Source: CAXBNB01 sp965267535
Lineage (GTDB): Bacteria > Bacteroidota > Bacteroidia > Cytophagales > Cyclobacteriaceae
Direction: 5' to 3'
DNA length: 64,000 bases
NCBI GenBank assembly: GCA_965267535.1
Contig: OZ254082.1
Location: 3,348,001 to 3,412,000 of the forward strand
A program made the position numbers and the translations under genes. Numbering within the stretch: position 1 is the stretch's first letter; each line of letters opens with the position of its first letter. The notes below the pieces were generated by a model, which saw only the letters and a list, made by a program, of their open reading frames with translations, did not search any database and had not been told where the DNA came from. Of this stretch, positions 34,795 to 45,448 are shown piece by piece.

Positions 34795-37700
34795 TTATTT
34801 TGTCACGACTTTAAAAATCTGATATACATCTCCTTCAATCACCTGCACAAAGTACATCCCTTCGGGGTTTTGTCCGATCACTCTATTCATTTCCTCATTC
34901 AAATGCTCCAATGCACCTCGGGTACTCAGCAAAAGTCGTCCGTCTGAGGTTACTACCTGTATTCGGGTTTCTTCATCGCGGCTTGTTGAAGCTGAAAGCT
35001 CCGACAAAGTGATGTATGTACCCTGTTCGGCCGGGTTTGGATGCACTTTCCAGCGCTTCGAACTATTGACAGGCACAATCGTGATGGTAGCACTGTAAGA
35101 ATACTGCCCATCGAAATCCACTTGTCTGATTCTGTAGTAGTACTGTGTAAGCCCCGATACTTTGGTATCGAGAAAATGATAAGACTGCACCGAGGTAGTG
35201 TTTCCGGCTCCTTTTCTGGACCCTACTACTTCGAAGGCAACACCGTCTACCGATCGCTCTATGTCAAAATAATCGTTGTTTATTTCTGTTGCCGTTTGCC
35301 AGTATAGCCCTATGCCCGACGGCTCCCTTTGCCCACTAAACGACAACCAGGTAACGGGCAATCCGGACTCTTCGTCACCACTACCAAAAGTCTGGGGGCT
35401 AAAATCCGTCTGCTGACGAACCGTAAACGAACCGTTAAACTCATCGCCCGACTGAGCAGTACCGTCTCCACTGGCAGCCACCCATTCGCCACCATCCCAG
35501 TGCACTATACCCAGCTTACCCAGGTCGCCTACTCCTACTCCGCTGGCGTAGCTGCCCGGTCCGTACGAGAGTGTCATATCCGCTGCTGCAGTGCCCGCTC
35601 TTTCCACCTCCCAATACTCATACTGGCTTACCTTTTCGAATTGTTCTCCGTCAAACGATTCTTTGTCGTATCCACCTCCGGTAGGGTCGCTACCAATGTA
35701 AGAGACCGTCCATGTATCGGCAGCCGATGTGTTCTCTATCGCTACAGGCTGATACCTCGACCTGGCTATATAGCCTACCGGAAAGGTAAAGTCTGTATCT
35801 TGGTTCATTACTTTTTGGATCTGTCCCCCCACAAAACTCGACGAAGAACCTCCTGCAGTAGTAGCCGCAGACCCCAGCAATACCATAGGTGCCGCAGGAT
35901 AGTCGCTCGACACGATATTTCCTTGCACCAGAGTCAGTGCTCCGTTTACAGTGATGGCATTGGTAGGCGTATAAGCCTGTCCTGTCTTATCCATGGTAAG
36001 GTCATTGAAGGTAATAGCCCCGATGGTAGTCTGAGCATTGGCACCTCCAAAGGTCACGTTGCTGTTGTCAGCATTAAAAGTACCTCCGGTGTTGTCCCAG
36101 TTTGCCTCTACTCTCAGCGTACCATCTTCTCCATTGATTACTCCAGTGTTTGTCAGCAATCCTTTTGCTACTGTTGTGCCTGTATTGACATTGAATGTGC
36201 CGCTGTTCACTACCTGACCTTTGGTCGTGGTAGTACCTGCTCCGGCATAGTAGGTTCCGCTATTGTTCCAGTCTCCCTCTACGGAAACATCTGCATCATT
36301 GGCCCTGTTTTCCAGCGTGGTGCCGGTAGGTATCGTCACTGATCCGTTGATGGTAAGGTTCGAGGCTGTCATGGTAACCGTAGCGCCAGAGCCTTCCTGA
36401 ATGGAAAGGTTGTTGTAGGTATCCAGGCTATTCATTGTCATGGTAGTAGCATACTCTATAGTACCTCCCGACGATGAAGTAAAGTCCGTATAGTTACCGG
36501 CCGGAATGGTATTGGTTGCCAAAGACATAGTCCCTGTACCGGCCAGTCTGCCTAAATTATGACCTGTAATAGTACCCACATTCAATATACCATTTATGGT
36601 AGTCTTGTAGGCTCGTCTCCCTCTTTCCAGGTTGTCGGATATATTGATTCTGGTATCCTCCAGTATCACCACAGGCACTCCCTTGGGCACAAAGGCCGAC
36701 GGGCTCATACCTGCCGGATCTCCGCTGGAATCAAACGTCCAGTTGCTGGCCACTATCCAACTGCCCCCTACATCTGTATCTGACACATCGGCCACCGCAA
36801 CCCTGCTATACAACGGCAGTATGGGGTTTGGAAGGGTTTCATCCGCACCGGTATCCGTTCCTACAGTATAATCATAGGTTTCTCCCTGGGGAGGAAAATT
36901 GGTTTGCGAAGCGATATCAGTAAATGTCATCAGCGTAGTAGTAGCCGAACCATTGTGTGCTGTGGTTTCCCATCCCAGAGGGTCTCCCTCCGGATCGAGG
37001 TAGCCGGCTACAAGCGTACCTCCCGACCCTGAAATCAAATCTTCAGGATAGGCATACGTATGAGCTGCCGAAGTAACTTCTAAATCTGCGTCTCTGGATA
37101 CGATCCAGTTGTAGTCCAGTATCTGCTCGCCACTCGCCTGATTGTATGTCAAATGATAGCTGTTTACCGGAATCACATTCAAGCTTCCAGCAGTGGATAC
37201 ATCCAAAGTATAGGATGCAGGGGTGTAATTTGAGAATGTACCGATTTCAAACACAAAAGAAGATGCTCCTACTCCCCACTCTTTGGTAACACCCAAATCA
37301 CTGGCCACACCGTTGGTTCTGATGAACGCTGTTTCTCCTGCCCCCTCTATCGCCACGGCATTTTCCCCGAAGGTCAGGCGCCTCGATTTGATCATCAAGA
37401 AACGATTGGCTACATCAAAATCCAGTTTGCCTTCTATGGTTAAATTTCCTTTGACTGTCACCGTCTTGCTGGTAGCGCTACCTCCCAGGGTTAGGTTCGT
37501 AAACGACCCTCCGTTACTGGTGATGGTATTGCTCAAGTCATTGGTGGAATTGATAAGAATAGAACCGTCTCCTTCCTGAACACTATTCATGGTTATGTTC
37601 TTATTTACTTCCAGATCAAACGACCCCACATCGAGTATACCCGAAAGCACGTGCAGGTTTTGAAGTGCCGGGGAAGCCCCCAAAAGATTCACCCGTGTAC

Positions 37701-40700
37701 CTTCTGACTTGTCGATAGTCATATCGTTGAACGAACTTGCCGCCGAAAGTGTGGCTGTTTGAGTACCCGATCCATTAAAGGTGGTATTATTGGCGCTTCC
37801 GTTGTAGGTTCCGCTACCGTCAAAATCTCCTGCAATCATCACATCCAGCGAATTGGTATTGAGCTCCGACACTACCGGAATGGTGAGATTGCCCCCAACA
37901 TTGAGCTCATTAGAAAACATGTTCACTACCTGCGCACTGGTACCGGCCAATTCAAGATTGCCAACGGTTGGCGAAATGTTTATTCTAAAATTATCATTAG
38001 CCTGAGTACTCAACCCCAGTGACAGGGTGCTTGTAGCAGATACATTGCTCGTAACCGGATTGATAAAGACATCAGTATAACCCGAGCCTCCCGTTTGTCG
38101 GAGTACGCTCAGGCTGCTCGTTCCCGTAAGGGTAAAACTACTGCCTTCGTTTGAATCGATTTCAAATACTCCGCGCTCATCATTTTCCGAAGAACTAATG
38201 CCCGCCACTGTTGCAGTGCCACCGGTTTGATTGTATACTAATGCTCCGGTAATGGTAGTCGTTGACCTCCGAATTGAACTTTTTACCCACAAATTGCCAT
38301 TGGCAATATTGATAGTCGGCAGCCCGGCAGAGGCGTACTCTATATCCACATTGTTTCCATTTACGGTAGTATTACCCACATTTACATTACCATCTCCTAT
38401 GTCCAGTGTTCCTCCGAGATACAGGTCGTCACTGTCTGTGTCACCACTTGTGATGTTTACAGTACCGGAGCTTACTTTCAGTTTGGCTGCCGGCAGAATG
38501 GTATAGGAATCGGTACTAAGGGTATATGTGCCGTTGTTAGCAAAATCGAACGTACCATTGGTAATGGTAAGCCAGCCTTGTGTTACAGCGGTAGTCGTTA
38601 CCGGACCTGTCACATCAAATGTTACTGTTTTGCTTTGTCCGCTACCTTTATTCACTTCTACCAAGCTCAGTGTGGTACTGCCCGTTCCTGAAAAACTGAC
38701 ATTTTCTGTACCGTTAAAGGTAATATCCACCATACCGCCATTGTTGAAATTGAGTGTACCGTTATTGGTAAGACCTCCGGATGTAGTAAGTGTACTTGCT
38801 CCCGAGTTTGTAACCCAGGAAGCCCCTGATTCCACAGCAATACTACCCGCTACTGTCATGGTAGTAGTGTTTCTCAGGTCAAATGTACCCTCATTGATCA
38901 ACAGGTCTCCGGCTATGTCTATAGACCGGCTGCCATTGGTATACACACTTCCATTGGTAGTGCTGCCTTGTGTCCAGTCATTGTATATGGTCAGGTCTGT
39001 ACCCGGCAAAGTGATGGTATTGCCTGCAGTAGGGTTGATCACCAGGTTGTAGTAGTTACCCAAGCTTAGCGACTGTGGTGCCGGACCTGTTGCAGGTATG
39101 GTTTTCGTAGTACCATACCATTCTACCGTACCTCCGTCTGCGCCCAGGAAATCAGTAAAGTCACCTGCCGGAAAAACATTAGAAGCTATACTCAGCGTAC
39201 CTCTACCTTCTACTGCTCCCCCTGTGCCGGTTCCAAAATTGTGTCCTGTAAAAGTGCTACAATCCAAAGTTGATCCCAGATTGATATTTAACGTACCGCA
39301 TGAGCTGTTTGCTACGGTAGTGATTGTATGGTTATTTGTATCAGCATCGCCTATCACCACCGGATCATTTGGACCCGGGAAATGTGTACCGGGAGTCGTA
39401 TTGCCCGCAGGCACGTCTGCGGGTCCTCCCACAGAAGAATTGCTCCAGGTAGTGCTTTCATTCCAGTTGCCTGACTGACGACTGTAAAAGACATTGACAG
39501 TTCCAAAAGCTGAAGTATTTCCACAGGTATACTCCCCATCCAGCTGATCGCCCAGCAGCCCCCACGAAATCCCTGCATTGAAATTAGGAATAGACGTAGC
39601 AGACGTAGCGTTAAACGTTACAGGGTTGCTTGCCCAGGAGAAGGTTTCAGGATCGTACCTGGCCGCTCTGTACAACAAAAGCGAACCCGAACTGGCCTTA
39701 TTGGCTGTGCTAAAGGTATAGCTCTTATGCGTTACCGATGTTATGTCTTCATATCCTTCACTGGTCACTCGCCAATAATATTCCAGGCTTTCCCCTGTAG
39801 TAGTTACTATCGGGTGTTCATTGGCTACCGGACGAACCGTCACTACGCCATGAGTGGTAGCTGTCACATTGATCGTATTCGGGGTATAGATAGACCCTGT
39901 ACCTACCGGAAACAACAGATCGCCTGCAGCTCCCTGCCTTGACAGCCCTCCTGCATTGTGCAACCCATTGGTCACTATCATTTTGTTAGCGTCAAAGTTT
40001 TCATCATTACCGGATGTGGTATAGCTTATGGTTATTACTCCATCGTCACCACTGGAACCCGCCGATCCGGAACTTCCCACATCTACACCTCCGGCACCAC
40101 CACTGCTACCAAACCCGGTAGTAAGAGCTATGGTTGTCTGACCTGCATCTACATAGCTGGAGCCGCCTCCGCCTCCACCTCCGCCGGCATCACCACCTAT
40201 AGCAGAACTACCTCCGCCACCGCCGTAGTATCCACTACCGCCTCCGCCTCCGGCACCATAAAACTCTACTGCAACACCGCCATGACCGCCTCCGGGCGAT
40301 CCGCCATTCACTTCTGCACCGGTTCCTCCGGTACCCGTACCACCAGCTCCGCCACTTTCAGCTCCACCGGCCGTACCGTCTGTTTGCGATCCATTGCCGC
40401 CAGCTCCGCCGGCTACACTTGTTCCTCCGGCTCCACCATAAGCACCAGAACCACCCGTTCCTCCTGTAGATCCGGTGGTACCACCTCCGGCTCCTCCATC
40501 GCCACCATCGCCCGAACCGGAGTTATCACCTCCGCCTCCACCGCCACCACCGGCAGCAATGACAAGGTTGGTTCCAGCTCGGTTTACTTCAGAGTGGCCT
40601 CCGCCACCACCTCCGCCTCCAGCATCGTCTACCGGATTACCACCACTACCGCCGGTTCCTACTATCACATTCAGACTTTCTCCTGGTGTAACTGTAAGTG

Positions 40701-43700
40701 TAGCTTCTGCATAACCACCATTACCGCCGGTTCCGCCATCGCCTGCACTTCCTCCGGCACCACCGCCACCGCCAGCACCCCATGCTTTCACGTTTACTTC
40801 AGTGATACCTGTAGGCACCACAAAAGTGCCACTACCACTCGTATATGTTTGACTTACCGTGCCGCCGCTACTGTATATACCTCCCACCACTACCAGCTCA
40901 TACGCTCCGATATTTAATTTTGTATTGGCTGAGGTCAATCGTAAATCTCCTGATATGGTCTGCTTACCCGCTGTAGCTGTGGTTGCATCGGTAGAAATAA
41001 TAAGGTTGCCAAATGTACCATCCACTCCATAGATAGTACCGGCTGTACTGCTGTAGGTAATCCCACCACTACCCGAGTGCGTAGCGTTGTTGGTAAGTAC
41101 TGCCATGCCGACCAATGCCAACTCCTTTCCTCCATCTGCTAATGTTCCTGATGTGAGCGTGAGCGCTGTAGTAATATCTGGAAAATCGTTTCCTCCACCC
41201 AGAGTAAGTGTACCTCCGGACTTTTCCATCACTACGCTACTCAAACTGGTAATCGTACCGTTATTGATCCAGGATTGGTTGCCATTTCCATTGAAAGTAT
41301 TAATACCACTACCGGGTGTGTAGGTCGTGGCTGAGTTGATCGTAAAATCTCCACCTATTGTCAGGTTATTGTCGTTGGTTATCAGTGCGGGATCATTGCC
41401 CGTGTTGAGTGTAAGGTCGTTGAGCACTACTAAATCAGACTGCATTTCTGTAGACTCAGTAGTTGCACTTTCTTCGTTGATTGTAAGGTTGTATAAAGGA
41501 ACAGTTAGGTTCACAAACCCTTCGTACGATGTACTTCCTGTATGTACTCCTGTGTAAAGGTTAACCGTACCTCCGGTCACTGTGTAATTACCCGCCGAAG
41601 ACAACACGCGAAGCATGCCATCAGGGCTTGGTTTTGCTATATTGAGCGTTCCCCCGGACATTTCAAATGTACTATTGGGACTGGGTAGGTCAAACCGATA
41701 ATAACCGGTATAATCGACCCCTCCACCTAAACCATAGCCATACCCGATATTGAACACTCCTCCGGTCTGTTGAAAGGAGAAAATACCTGTTCCCACAGCT
41801 CGCGGACGAAACATCCAGCAATTGACTGTACCTCCTTCAATGATAAACGCCCCTCCATCTTGCGAGCCAATGCCTTTTGAATCTCCACCGTTGATAGTTC
41901 CGGCTGATATCCTCAACGTACCGTTCAACATCAATCGTTGATCGCCGTTGCTGGTATCGTTATTTGCTATGTTTACCACTACATTGTCTCCATTGACCCA
42001 AAGGGACGCTTCTTGTGGGATGGAAAAGAAATTGACTCCACTGGCATTTCTCACTGCCAATACCGGAATGTTGATTGCTCCTGTTAATTCCAGTGTACCG
42101 TTTATCAGTGACAATGCATTGTCAGAATATTCATTATCAGCTTCTCCGCTTGTCGACCCCAGGTCTGAAGGACCAAACATCCTGAAATTAGCTGTATTTG
42201 ATGAATTTACCGTAAGCTTCGCCTGTTGTCCTGTTCCTTTATTCAATACGAACCTGTAAAAATCCGTGGTTCCGTTACACGTTACTGTGTTGTCGGTTGT
42301 TCCTGAGAAAGTTACCGTAACAGCATTTCCCTGCAATTCATTGGTGTGGGTTCCTGTAGTGGTATCAGAGTATTCAGATTCTTGCAGTTCTGTGTCCGTT
42401 TCATCGAAAAATTTAACCGTTCCGTTGTTGGTAAAATTGCCATACGATGTGAGATTGTGCTGCGAAGTGCTAGCTTCATTACCGGTACCTACAGTAATGC
42501 TACCATTGGCCGCCACGGTAAAATTACCGTAAAGCGTAATGGTTCTTTGTACGTCTGATGCATCGTTGATTTGCCAGGTAGTATTGCCCGCATCCGTAAC
42601 TGACGAAATGGAAAAATTTCCATTTACTGTAAGGTCGCTGGTAAGCACAAAAGTAGCCGATCCCGAACTGTTGGTCATTTTCAGGTGATTGTACTCTACT
42701 TGCCCTGTAGGCAATACGCCCCCTGTGTCGTAGTATTCTATCGTACCTCCATCAGTTGACACAAAATCTGCGTACGTACCAGCCGGCAATTCTACGCCGT
42801 TTACTCTAAGCAAGCCCTGGCCTGTAATTACCCCCAGGTCATTGCCGGTAGTTGTACTCATGTCGAGAATACCACCTGCCTCTATGGTAGTAGTGATAAG
42901 CGAAATGTTGTTTACATTGCTGGTAACTGTAAATCCATTGAGGATAACTATTTCTTCACCACTCTGAGGAGTTTGCAGCAACCCGTTATCGTAGGTAGTA
43001 CCTGAGGGGTCCAGCGTCCAGGTGTAAGGATTGTTAAAATCACCCGTTTCATACGAGTACCAAACCTGACAGTCTACTAAATCAAAATTAGTAGTGCTGG
43101 CCATATCTACAGAATTTCCCGTGCTGTGTGCTATTTTGGTTATATGCAAGTCGCTATTTTCAGCTACAGGTAAATTTCCCACTACAAAAGATCCGGTTCC
43201 TCCGGAAAACTCCATCGTCGTAGTGGTGCTTGAGATAGAATTGCCCGTGCCTGTAACGTTGTAAGTTATGGTATATGTGTCGTCGGTAAGACTTGCCGAA
43301 GTAACCTCAAAAGAAACTCCACTGCCAGTACACCCGCTGGATAGCGCAACATTAAAATCAGAAACATCCGGAAGGTGGTAGTAGATATAGACAAAGCCTC
43401 CGGCTCCATCGCCTCCGCCTCCGCCATCGTCTCCGGCACCACCGCCACCACCACCGTAGCTTTCTCCGTCGCTTCCGGCTCCATCATTTCCACCAAAGCC
43501 TCCGTCTCCACCAAGAGAACTGCCACTTCCGGGATTGTAATTTCCACCTGATGCTCCCGCACCATCCGATCCGGCGGCTTCTCCACCGCCTCCGCCTTCA
43601 TTTCCATCTCCATCGCCACCAGCTCCTCCGTTGTAGGCTACCTGGTTGGTTACTGTACCGGTAAAAAAACCATCGCCACCGGCTCCACCGGCGCTATTGT

Positions 43701-44985
43701 TATTTCCTCTACCACCAGAACCTCCATTGGCTGTAATAGCCCCCGAAGCATGTGTAGCAGATGACAGCCCTCCATCGGTACCATCATCGTCGGTAGTCGG
43801 CCCTCCAACTCCTCCGGATCCTACTACTACTGCAATATTATCTCCTTCTGAAACGCTGATATCACCACCGCGAAAGCCTCCGCCTCCGCCACCTCCGGCT
43901 CCATCAGCTCCACCGCCTCCGCCAGCGTCTCTATATCCGCCACCGCCTCCGGCTCCATATACTTCTACACTCACCGATACAATATCTGCTCCGGCTACTG
44001 TAGGCACTGTATATGTACCACTAGCCGTAAAAGCCCCCGGAGGGAGTGTATAGGTAATCAATACAATACCGTCATCACCGCCAGAGCCATTGCCATTCAC
44101 TGCTCCGCCAGAACCTCCATCGCCAAATCCGGCTCTATCTGCATCTCCGCTATTTCCGGGAGTAGTACCGCTTCCGGCTGTCAGGGTAGTAGACGACCCG
44201 GTAACATACCCGGAACCGCCTCCGCCTCCACCGCCTCCGGCATCATTACCTGTAGCACTACTGCCACCACCTCCGCCGTAGTAACCTGCACCACCTCCGC
44301 CACCAGCGCCATAGCTACCAGCTCTTATTCCTCCGTCTCCACCATTGTTTGCACCACCATTATTAGCATCGCCGGTACCATTTCCGCCTCCGCCTCCATC
44401 GCCACCGGCTCCACCGGTAGTAAAGCTTCCTGCACTTCCACTGTTTTCACCTCCGGTTCCTCCGGCTCCTCCGGCACCACTCGTTGCTCCACTTCCTCCA
44501 TTAGCCGATGATGACGCTGAACCTCCCAGGCCGCTTGTACCACCGCCTGCTCCTGCATTACCTCCTGAAGTGCCTGATGAATTGTCTCCACCACCGCCTC
44601 CGCCACCGCCGGGAGCGACTAAGAGCAATGTACCTCCTCTGTCTATACCAGAAAGGCCTCCGCCACCTCCGCCATCTCCGGAGTTTCCTGAGTTATTTCC
44701 ATTTCCACCGCCACCGCCTACATACACATTGAGCGATTCTCCCGGGGTTACGCTGATAGTGGCCTGCGCAAAACCGCCACCGCCACCATTTCCTCCGGCT
44801 CCACTACTTCCTCCGGCTCCACCGCCACCACCGGCTCCCCAGGCCTTTACGGTAATTTCAGTAACCCCGCCAGGAACCACAAAGGTGGTATTGCTATTGT
44901 ATGTTTGGGTAACTTGAGCCAGCGACTGAGCACTGAATAAAAATGCCAGCACACTACTCCACAAAAAAGACTTTTGTAACCTCAT
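34795..44985 (-). CDS. Giant glycine-rich surface protein with type IX secretion sorting domain
   Basis: A 3,396-residue secreted protein. A signal peptide (LWSSVLAFLFSAQSLAQ) is followed by three Gly-rich blocks at about 24-310, 315-540 and 1380-1655; the first and third begin with the same motif (TYNSNTTFVVPGGVTEITVK and 'TFVVPTGITEVNVKAWGAGG') and resemble the Pfam Gly_rich type. Three homologous beta-rich modules with a 'W-x-N' opening start near residues 642, 1833 and 2740 (for example 'SGNWNESTTWSN', later 'GTLSIASNVFPAGDFTDF' and GGTVEWY), with long runs of short beta-helix-like repeats between. The C-terminus (~3310-3396) is a type IX sorting domain (VHPNPAEQGTYITLS ... 'GMYFVQVIEGDVYQIFKVVT'). 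Likely a cell-surface adhesin, matrix or gliding-related protein; the exact role is unknown. It stands alone with its own promoter and terminator. Confidence 0.88.
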   Translation of the reverse strand: MRLQKSFLWSSVLAFLFSAQSLAQVTQTYNSNTTFVVPGGVTEITVKAWGAGGGGGAGGSSGAGGNGGGGGFAQATISVTPGESLNVYVGGGGGNGNNSGNSGDGGGGGGLSGIDRGGTLLLVAPGGGGGGGGDNSSGTSGGNAGAGGGTSGLGGSASSSANGGSGATSGAGGAGGTGGENSGSAGSFTTGGAGGDGGGGGNGTGDANNGGANNGGDGGIRAGSYGAGGGGGAGYYGGGGGSSATGNDAGGGGGGGGSGYVTGSSTTLTAGSGTTPGNSGDADRAGFGDGGSGGAVNGNGSGGDDGIVLITYTLPPGAFTASGTYTVPTVAGADIVSVSVEVYGAGGGGGYRDAGGGGGADGAGGGGGGGFRGGDISVSEGDNIAVVVGSGGVGGPTTDDDGTDGGLSSATHASGAITANGGSGGRGNNNSAGGAGGDGFFTGTVTNQVAYNGGAGGDGDGNEGGGGGEAAGSDGAGASGGNYNPGSGSSLGGDGGFGGNDGAGSDGESYGGGGGGAGDDGGGGGDGAGGFVYIYYHLPDVSDFNVALSSGCTGSGVSFEVTSASLTDDTYTITYNVTGTGNSISSTTTTMEFSGGTGSFVVGNLPVAENSDLHITKIAHSTGNSVDMASTTNFDLVDCQVWYSYETGDFNNPYTWTLDPSGTTYDNGLLQTPQSGEEIVILNGFTVTSNVNNISLITTTIEAGGILDMSTTTGNDLGVITGQGLLRVNGVELPAGTYADFVSTDGGTIEYYDTGGVLPTGQVEYNHLKMTNSSGSATFVLTSDLTVNGNFSISSVTDAGNTTWQINDASDVQRTITLYGNFTVAANGSITVGTGNEASTSQHNLTSYGNFTNNGTVKFFDETDTELQESEYSDTTTGTHTNELQGNAVTVTFSGTTDNTVTCNGTTDFYRFVLNKGTGQQAKLTVNSSNTANFRMFGPSDLGSTSGEADNEYSDNALSLINGTLELTGAINIPVLAVRNASGVNFFSIPQEASLWVNGDNVVVNIANNDTSNGDQRLMLNGTLRISAGTINGGDSKGIGSQDGGAFIIEGGTVNCWMFRPRAVGTGIFSFQQTGGVFNIGYGYGLGGGVDYTGYYRFDLPSPNSTFEMSGGTLNIAKPSPDGMLRVLSSAGNYTVTGGTVNLYTGVHTGSTSYEGFVNLTVPLYNLTINEESATTESTEMQSDLVVLNDLTLNTGNDPALITNDNNLTIGGDFTINSATTYTPGSGINTFNGNGNQSWINNGTITSLSSVVMEKSGGTLTLGGGNDFPDITTALTLTSGTLADGGKELALVGMAVLTNNATHSGSGGITYSSTAGTIYGVDGTFGNLIISTDATTATAGKQTISGDLRLTSANTKLNIGAYELVVVGGIYSSGGTVSQTYTSGSGTFVVPTGITEVNVKAWGAGGGGGAGGSAGDGGTGGNGGYAEATLTVTPGESLNVIVGTGGSGGNPVDDAGGGGGGGGHSEVNRAGTNLVIAAGGGGGGGGDNSGSGDGGDGGAGGGTTGSTGGTGGSGAYGGAGGTSVAGGAGGNGSQTDGTAGGAESGGAGGTGTGGTGAEVNGGSPGGGHGGVAVEFYGAGGGGGSGYYGGGGGSSAIGGDAGGGGGGGGSSYVDAGQTTIALTTGFGSSGGAGGVDVGSSGSAGSSGDDGVITISYTTSGNDENFDANKMIVTNGLHNAGGLSRQGAAGDLLFPVGTGSIYTPNTINVTATTHGVVTVRPVANEHPIVTTTGESLEYYWRVTSEGYEDITSVTHKSYTFSTANKASSGSLLLYRAARYDPETFSWASNPVTFNATSATSIPNFNAGISWGLLGDQLDGEYTCGNTSAFGTVNVFYSRQSGNWNESTTWSNSSVGGPADVPAGNTTPGTHFPGPNDPVVIGDADTNNHTITTVANSSCGTLNINLGSTLDCSTFTGHNFGTGTGGAVEGRGTLSIASNVFPAGDFTDFLGADGGTVEWYGTTKTIPATGPAPQSLSLGNYYNLVINPTAGNTITLPGTDLTIYNDWTQGSTTNGSVYTNGSRSIDIAGDLLINEGTFDLRNTTTMTVAGSIAVESGASWVTNSGASTLTTSGGLTNNGTLNFNNGGMVDITFNGTENVSFSGTGSTTLSLVEVNKGSGQSKTVTFDVTGPVTTTAVTQGWLTITNGTFDFANNGTYTLSTDSYTILPAAKLKVSSGTVNITSGDTDSDDLYLGGTLDIGDGNVNVGNTTVNGNNVDIEYASAGLPTINIANGNLWVKSSIRRSTTTITGALVYNQTGGTATVAGISSSENDERGVFEIDSNEGSSFTLTGTSSLSVLRQTGGSGYTDVFINPVTSNVSATSTLSLGLSTQANDNFRINISPTVGNLELAGTSAQVVNMFSNELNVGGNLTIPVVSELNTNSLDVMIAGDFDGSGTYNGSANNTTFNGSGTQTATLSAASSFNDMTIDKSEGTRVNLLGASPALQNLHVLSGILDVGSFDLEVNKNITMNSVQEGDGSILINSTNDLSNTITSNGGSFTNLTLGGSATSKTVTVKGNLTIEGKLDFDVANRFLMIKSRRLTFGENAVAIEGAGETAFIRTNGVASDLGVTKEWGVGASSFVFEIGTFSNYTPASYTLDVSTAGSLNVIPVNSYHLTYNQASGEQILDYNWIVSRDADLEVTSAAHTYAYPEDLISGSGGTLVAGYLDPEGDPLGWETTAHNGSATTTLMTFTDIASQTNFPPQGETYDYTVGTDTGADETLPNPILPLYSRVAVADVSDTDVGGSWIVASNWTFDSSGDPAGMSPSAFVPKGVPVVILEDTRINISDNLERGRRAYKTTINGILNVGTITGHNLGRLAGTGTMSLATNTIPAGNYTDFTSSSGGTIEYATTMTMNSLDTYNNLSIQEGSGATVTMTASNLTINGSVTIPTGTTLENRANDADVSVEGDWNNSGTYYAGAGTTTTKGQVVNSGTFNVNTGTTVAKGLLTNTGVINGEDGTLRVEANWDNTGGTFNADNSNVTFGGANAQTTIGAITFNDLTMDKTGQAYTPTNAITVNGALTLVQGNIVSSDYPAAPMVLLGSAATTAGGSSSSFVGGQIQKVMNQDTDFTFPVGYIARSRYQPVAIENTSAADTWTVSYIGSDPTGGGYDKESFDGEQFEKVSQYEYWEVERAGTAAADMTLSYGPGSYASGVGVGDLGKLGIVHWDGGEWVAASGDGTAQSGDEFNGSFTVRQQTDFSPQTFGSGDEESGLPVTWLSFSGQREPSGIGLYWQTATEINNDYFDIERSVDGVAFEVVGSRKGAGNTTSVQSYHFLDTKVSGLTQYYYRIRQVDFDGQYSYSATITIVPVNSSKRWKVHPNPAEQGTYITLSELSASTSRDEETRIQVVTSDGRLLLSTRGALEHLNEEMNRVIGQNPEGMYFVQVIEGDVYQIFKVVTK

Positions 44986-45058
44986 GGGATATTAAATTAA
45001 TTTTCTTAGATATTAACCCCCTATAGGTTAACATCAGGCAATACATTGGTTTAGACTA

Positions 45059-45066
45059 CAAATTTA
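45059..45066 (-). promoter_or_regulatory. Predicted -7 box for the giant surface-protein gene
   Basis: On the minus strand TAAATTTG matches TAnnTTTG exactly, 73 nt upstream of the ATG at 44985. No strong -33 TTG at the usual distance. Confidence 0.45.
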
Positions 45067-45376
45067 GTTAGATACTCCTGTATGAATCAGAATTTTCGAT
45101 GATCGGTATGATATTCCAGATGAAATTTTACGGATTGTCGGAATTCAACAGATTTGCGCCTATTTACGGCCAGGAAAGTGGAGAGCCTTCTATCGGGGCA
45201 TACAACGGGCTTTCTTTTTTAGTCAATATTAACCCCAAATAATAACTCCTAATTACCTCTTTTCATGGGTTTGAAATTAACATGACTTTGAGGTCAGAAT
45301 ACGGAAAATTTAAATTCTTCACGTTTCTAAAAATCATACACCAAATGCCTTTTCTTTTTGGGCACCCGTAATCAAA

Positions 45377-45407
45377 AAAGCCGCTTCTTTAAACAAGAAA
45401 CGGCTTT
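45377..45407 (-). terminator. Rho-independent terminator of the polysaccharide utilisation locus
   Basis: Arms AAAGCCG/CGGCTTT plus TTCTT/AAGAA with one mismatch, about 40 nt after the stop of the 45449-47878 gene; on the minus strand the stem is followed by a T-run. Confidence 0.8.
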
Positions 45408-45448
45408 AAGATGAGCTTTAAAAAATTAAAATCCCTTAGTCAGATTCG

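Larger units (their letters stand above)
44986..45448. other. Intergenic region upstream of the giant surface-protein gene
   Basis: 463 nt without a gene. It carries the predicted promoter of the giant gene (45059-45066) near one end and the terminator of the glycosidase operon (45377-45407) at the other; the AT-rich middle shows nothing I recognise. Confidence 0.6.

Noticed and set aside
39958..44917. Several plus-strand ORFs rich in Pro or Thr/Ser (for example 40475-40714, 43646-44053, 44345-44917)
   Set aside because: They are antisense shadows of the Gly-rich blocks of the giant surface protein; glycine codons GGN read backwards give proline and similar codons.
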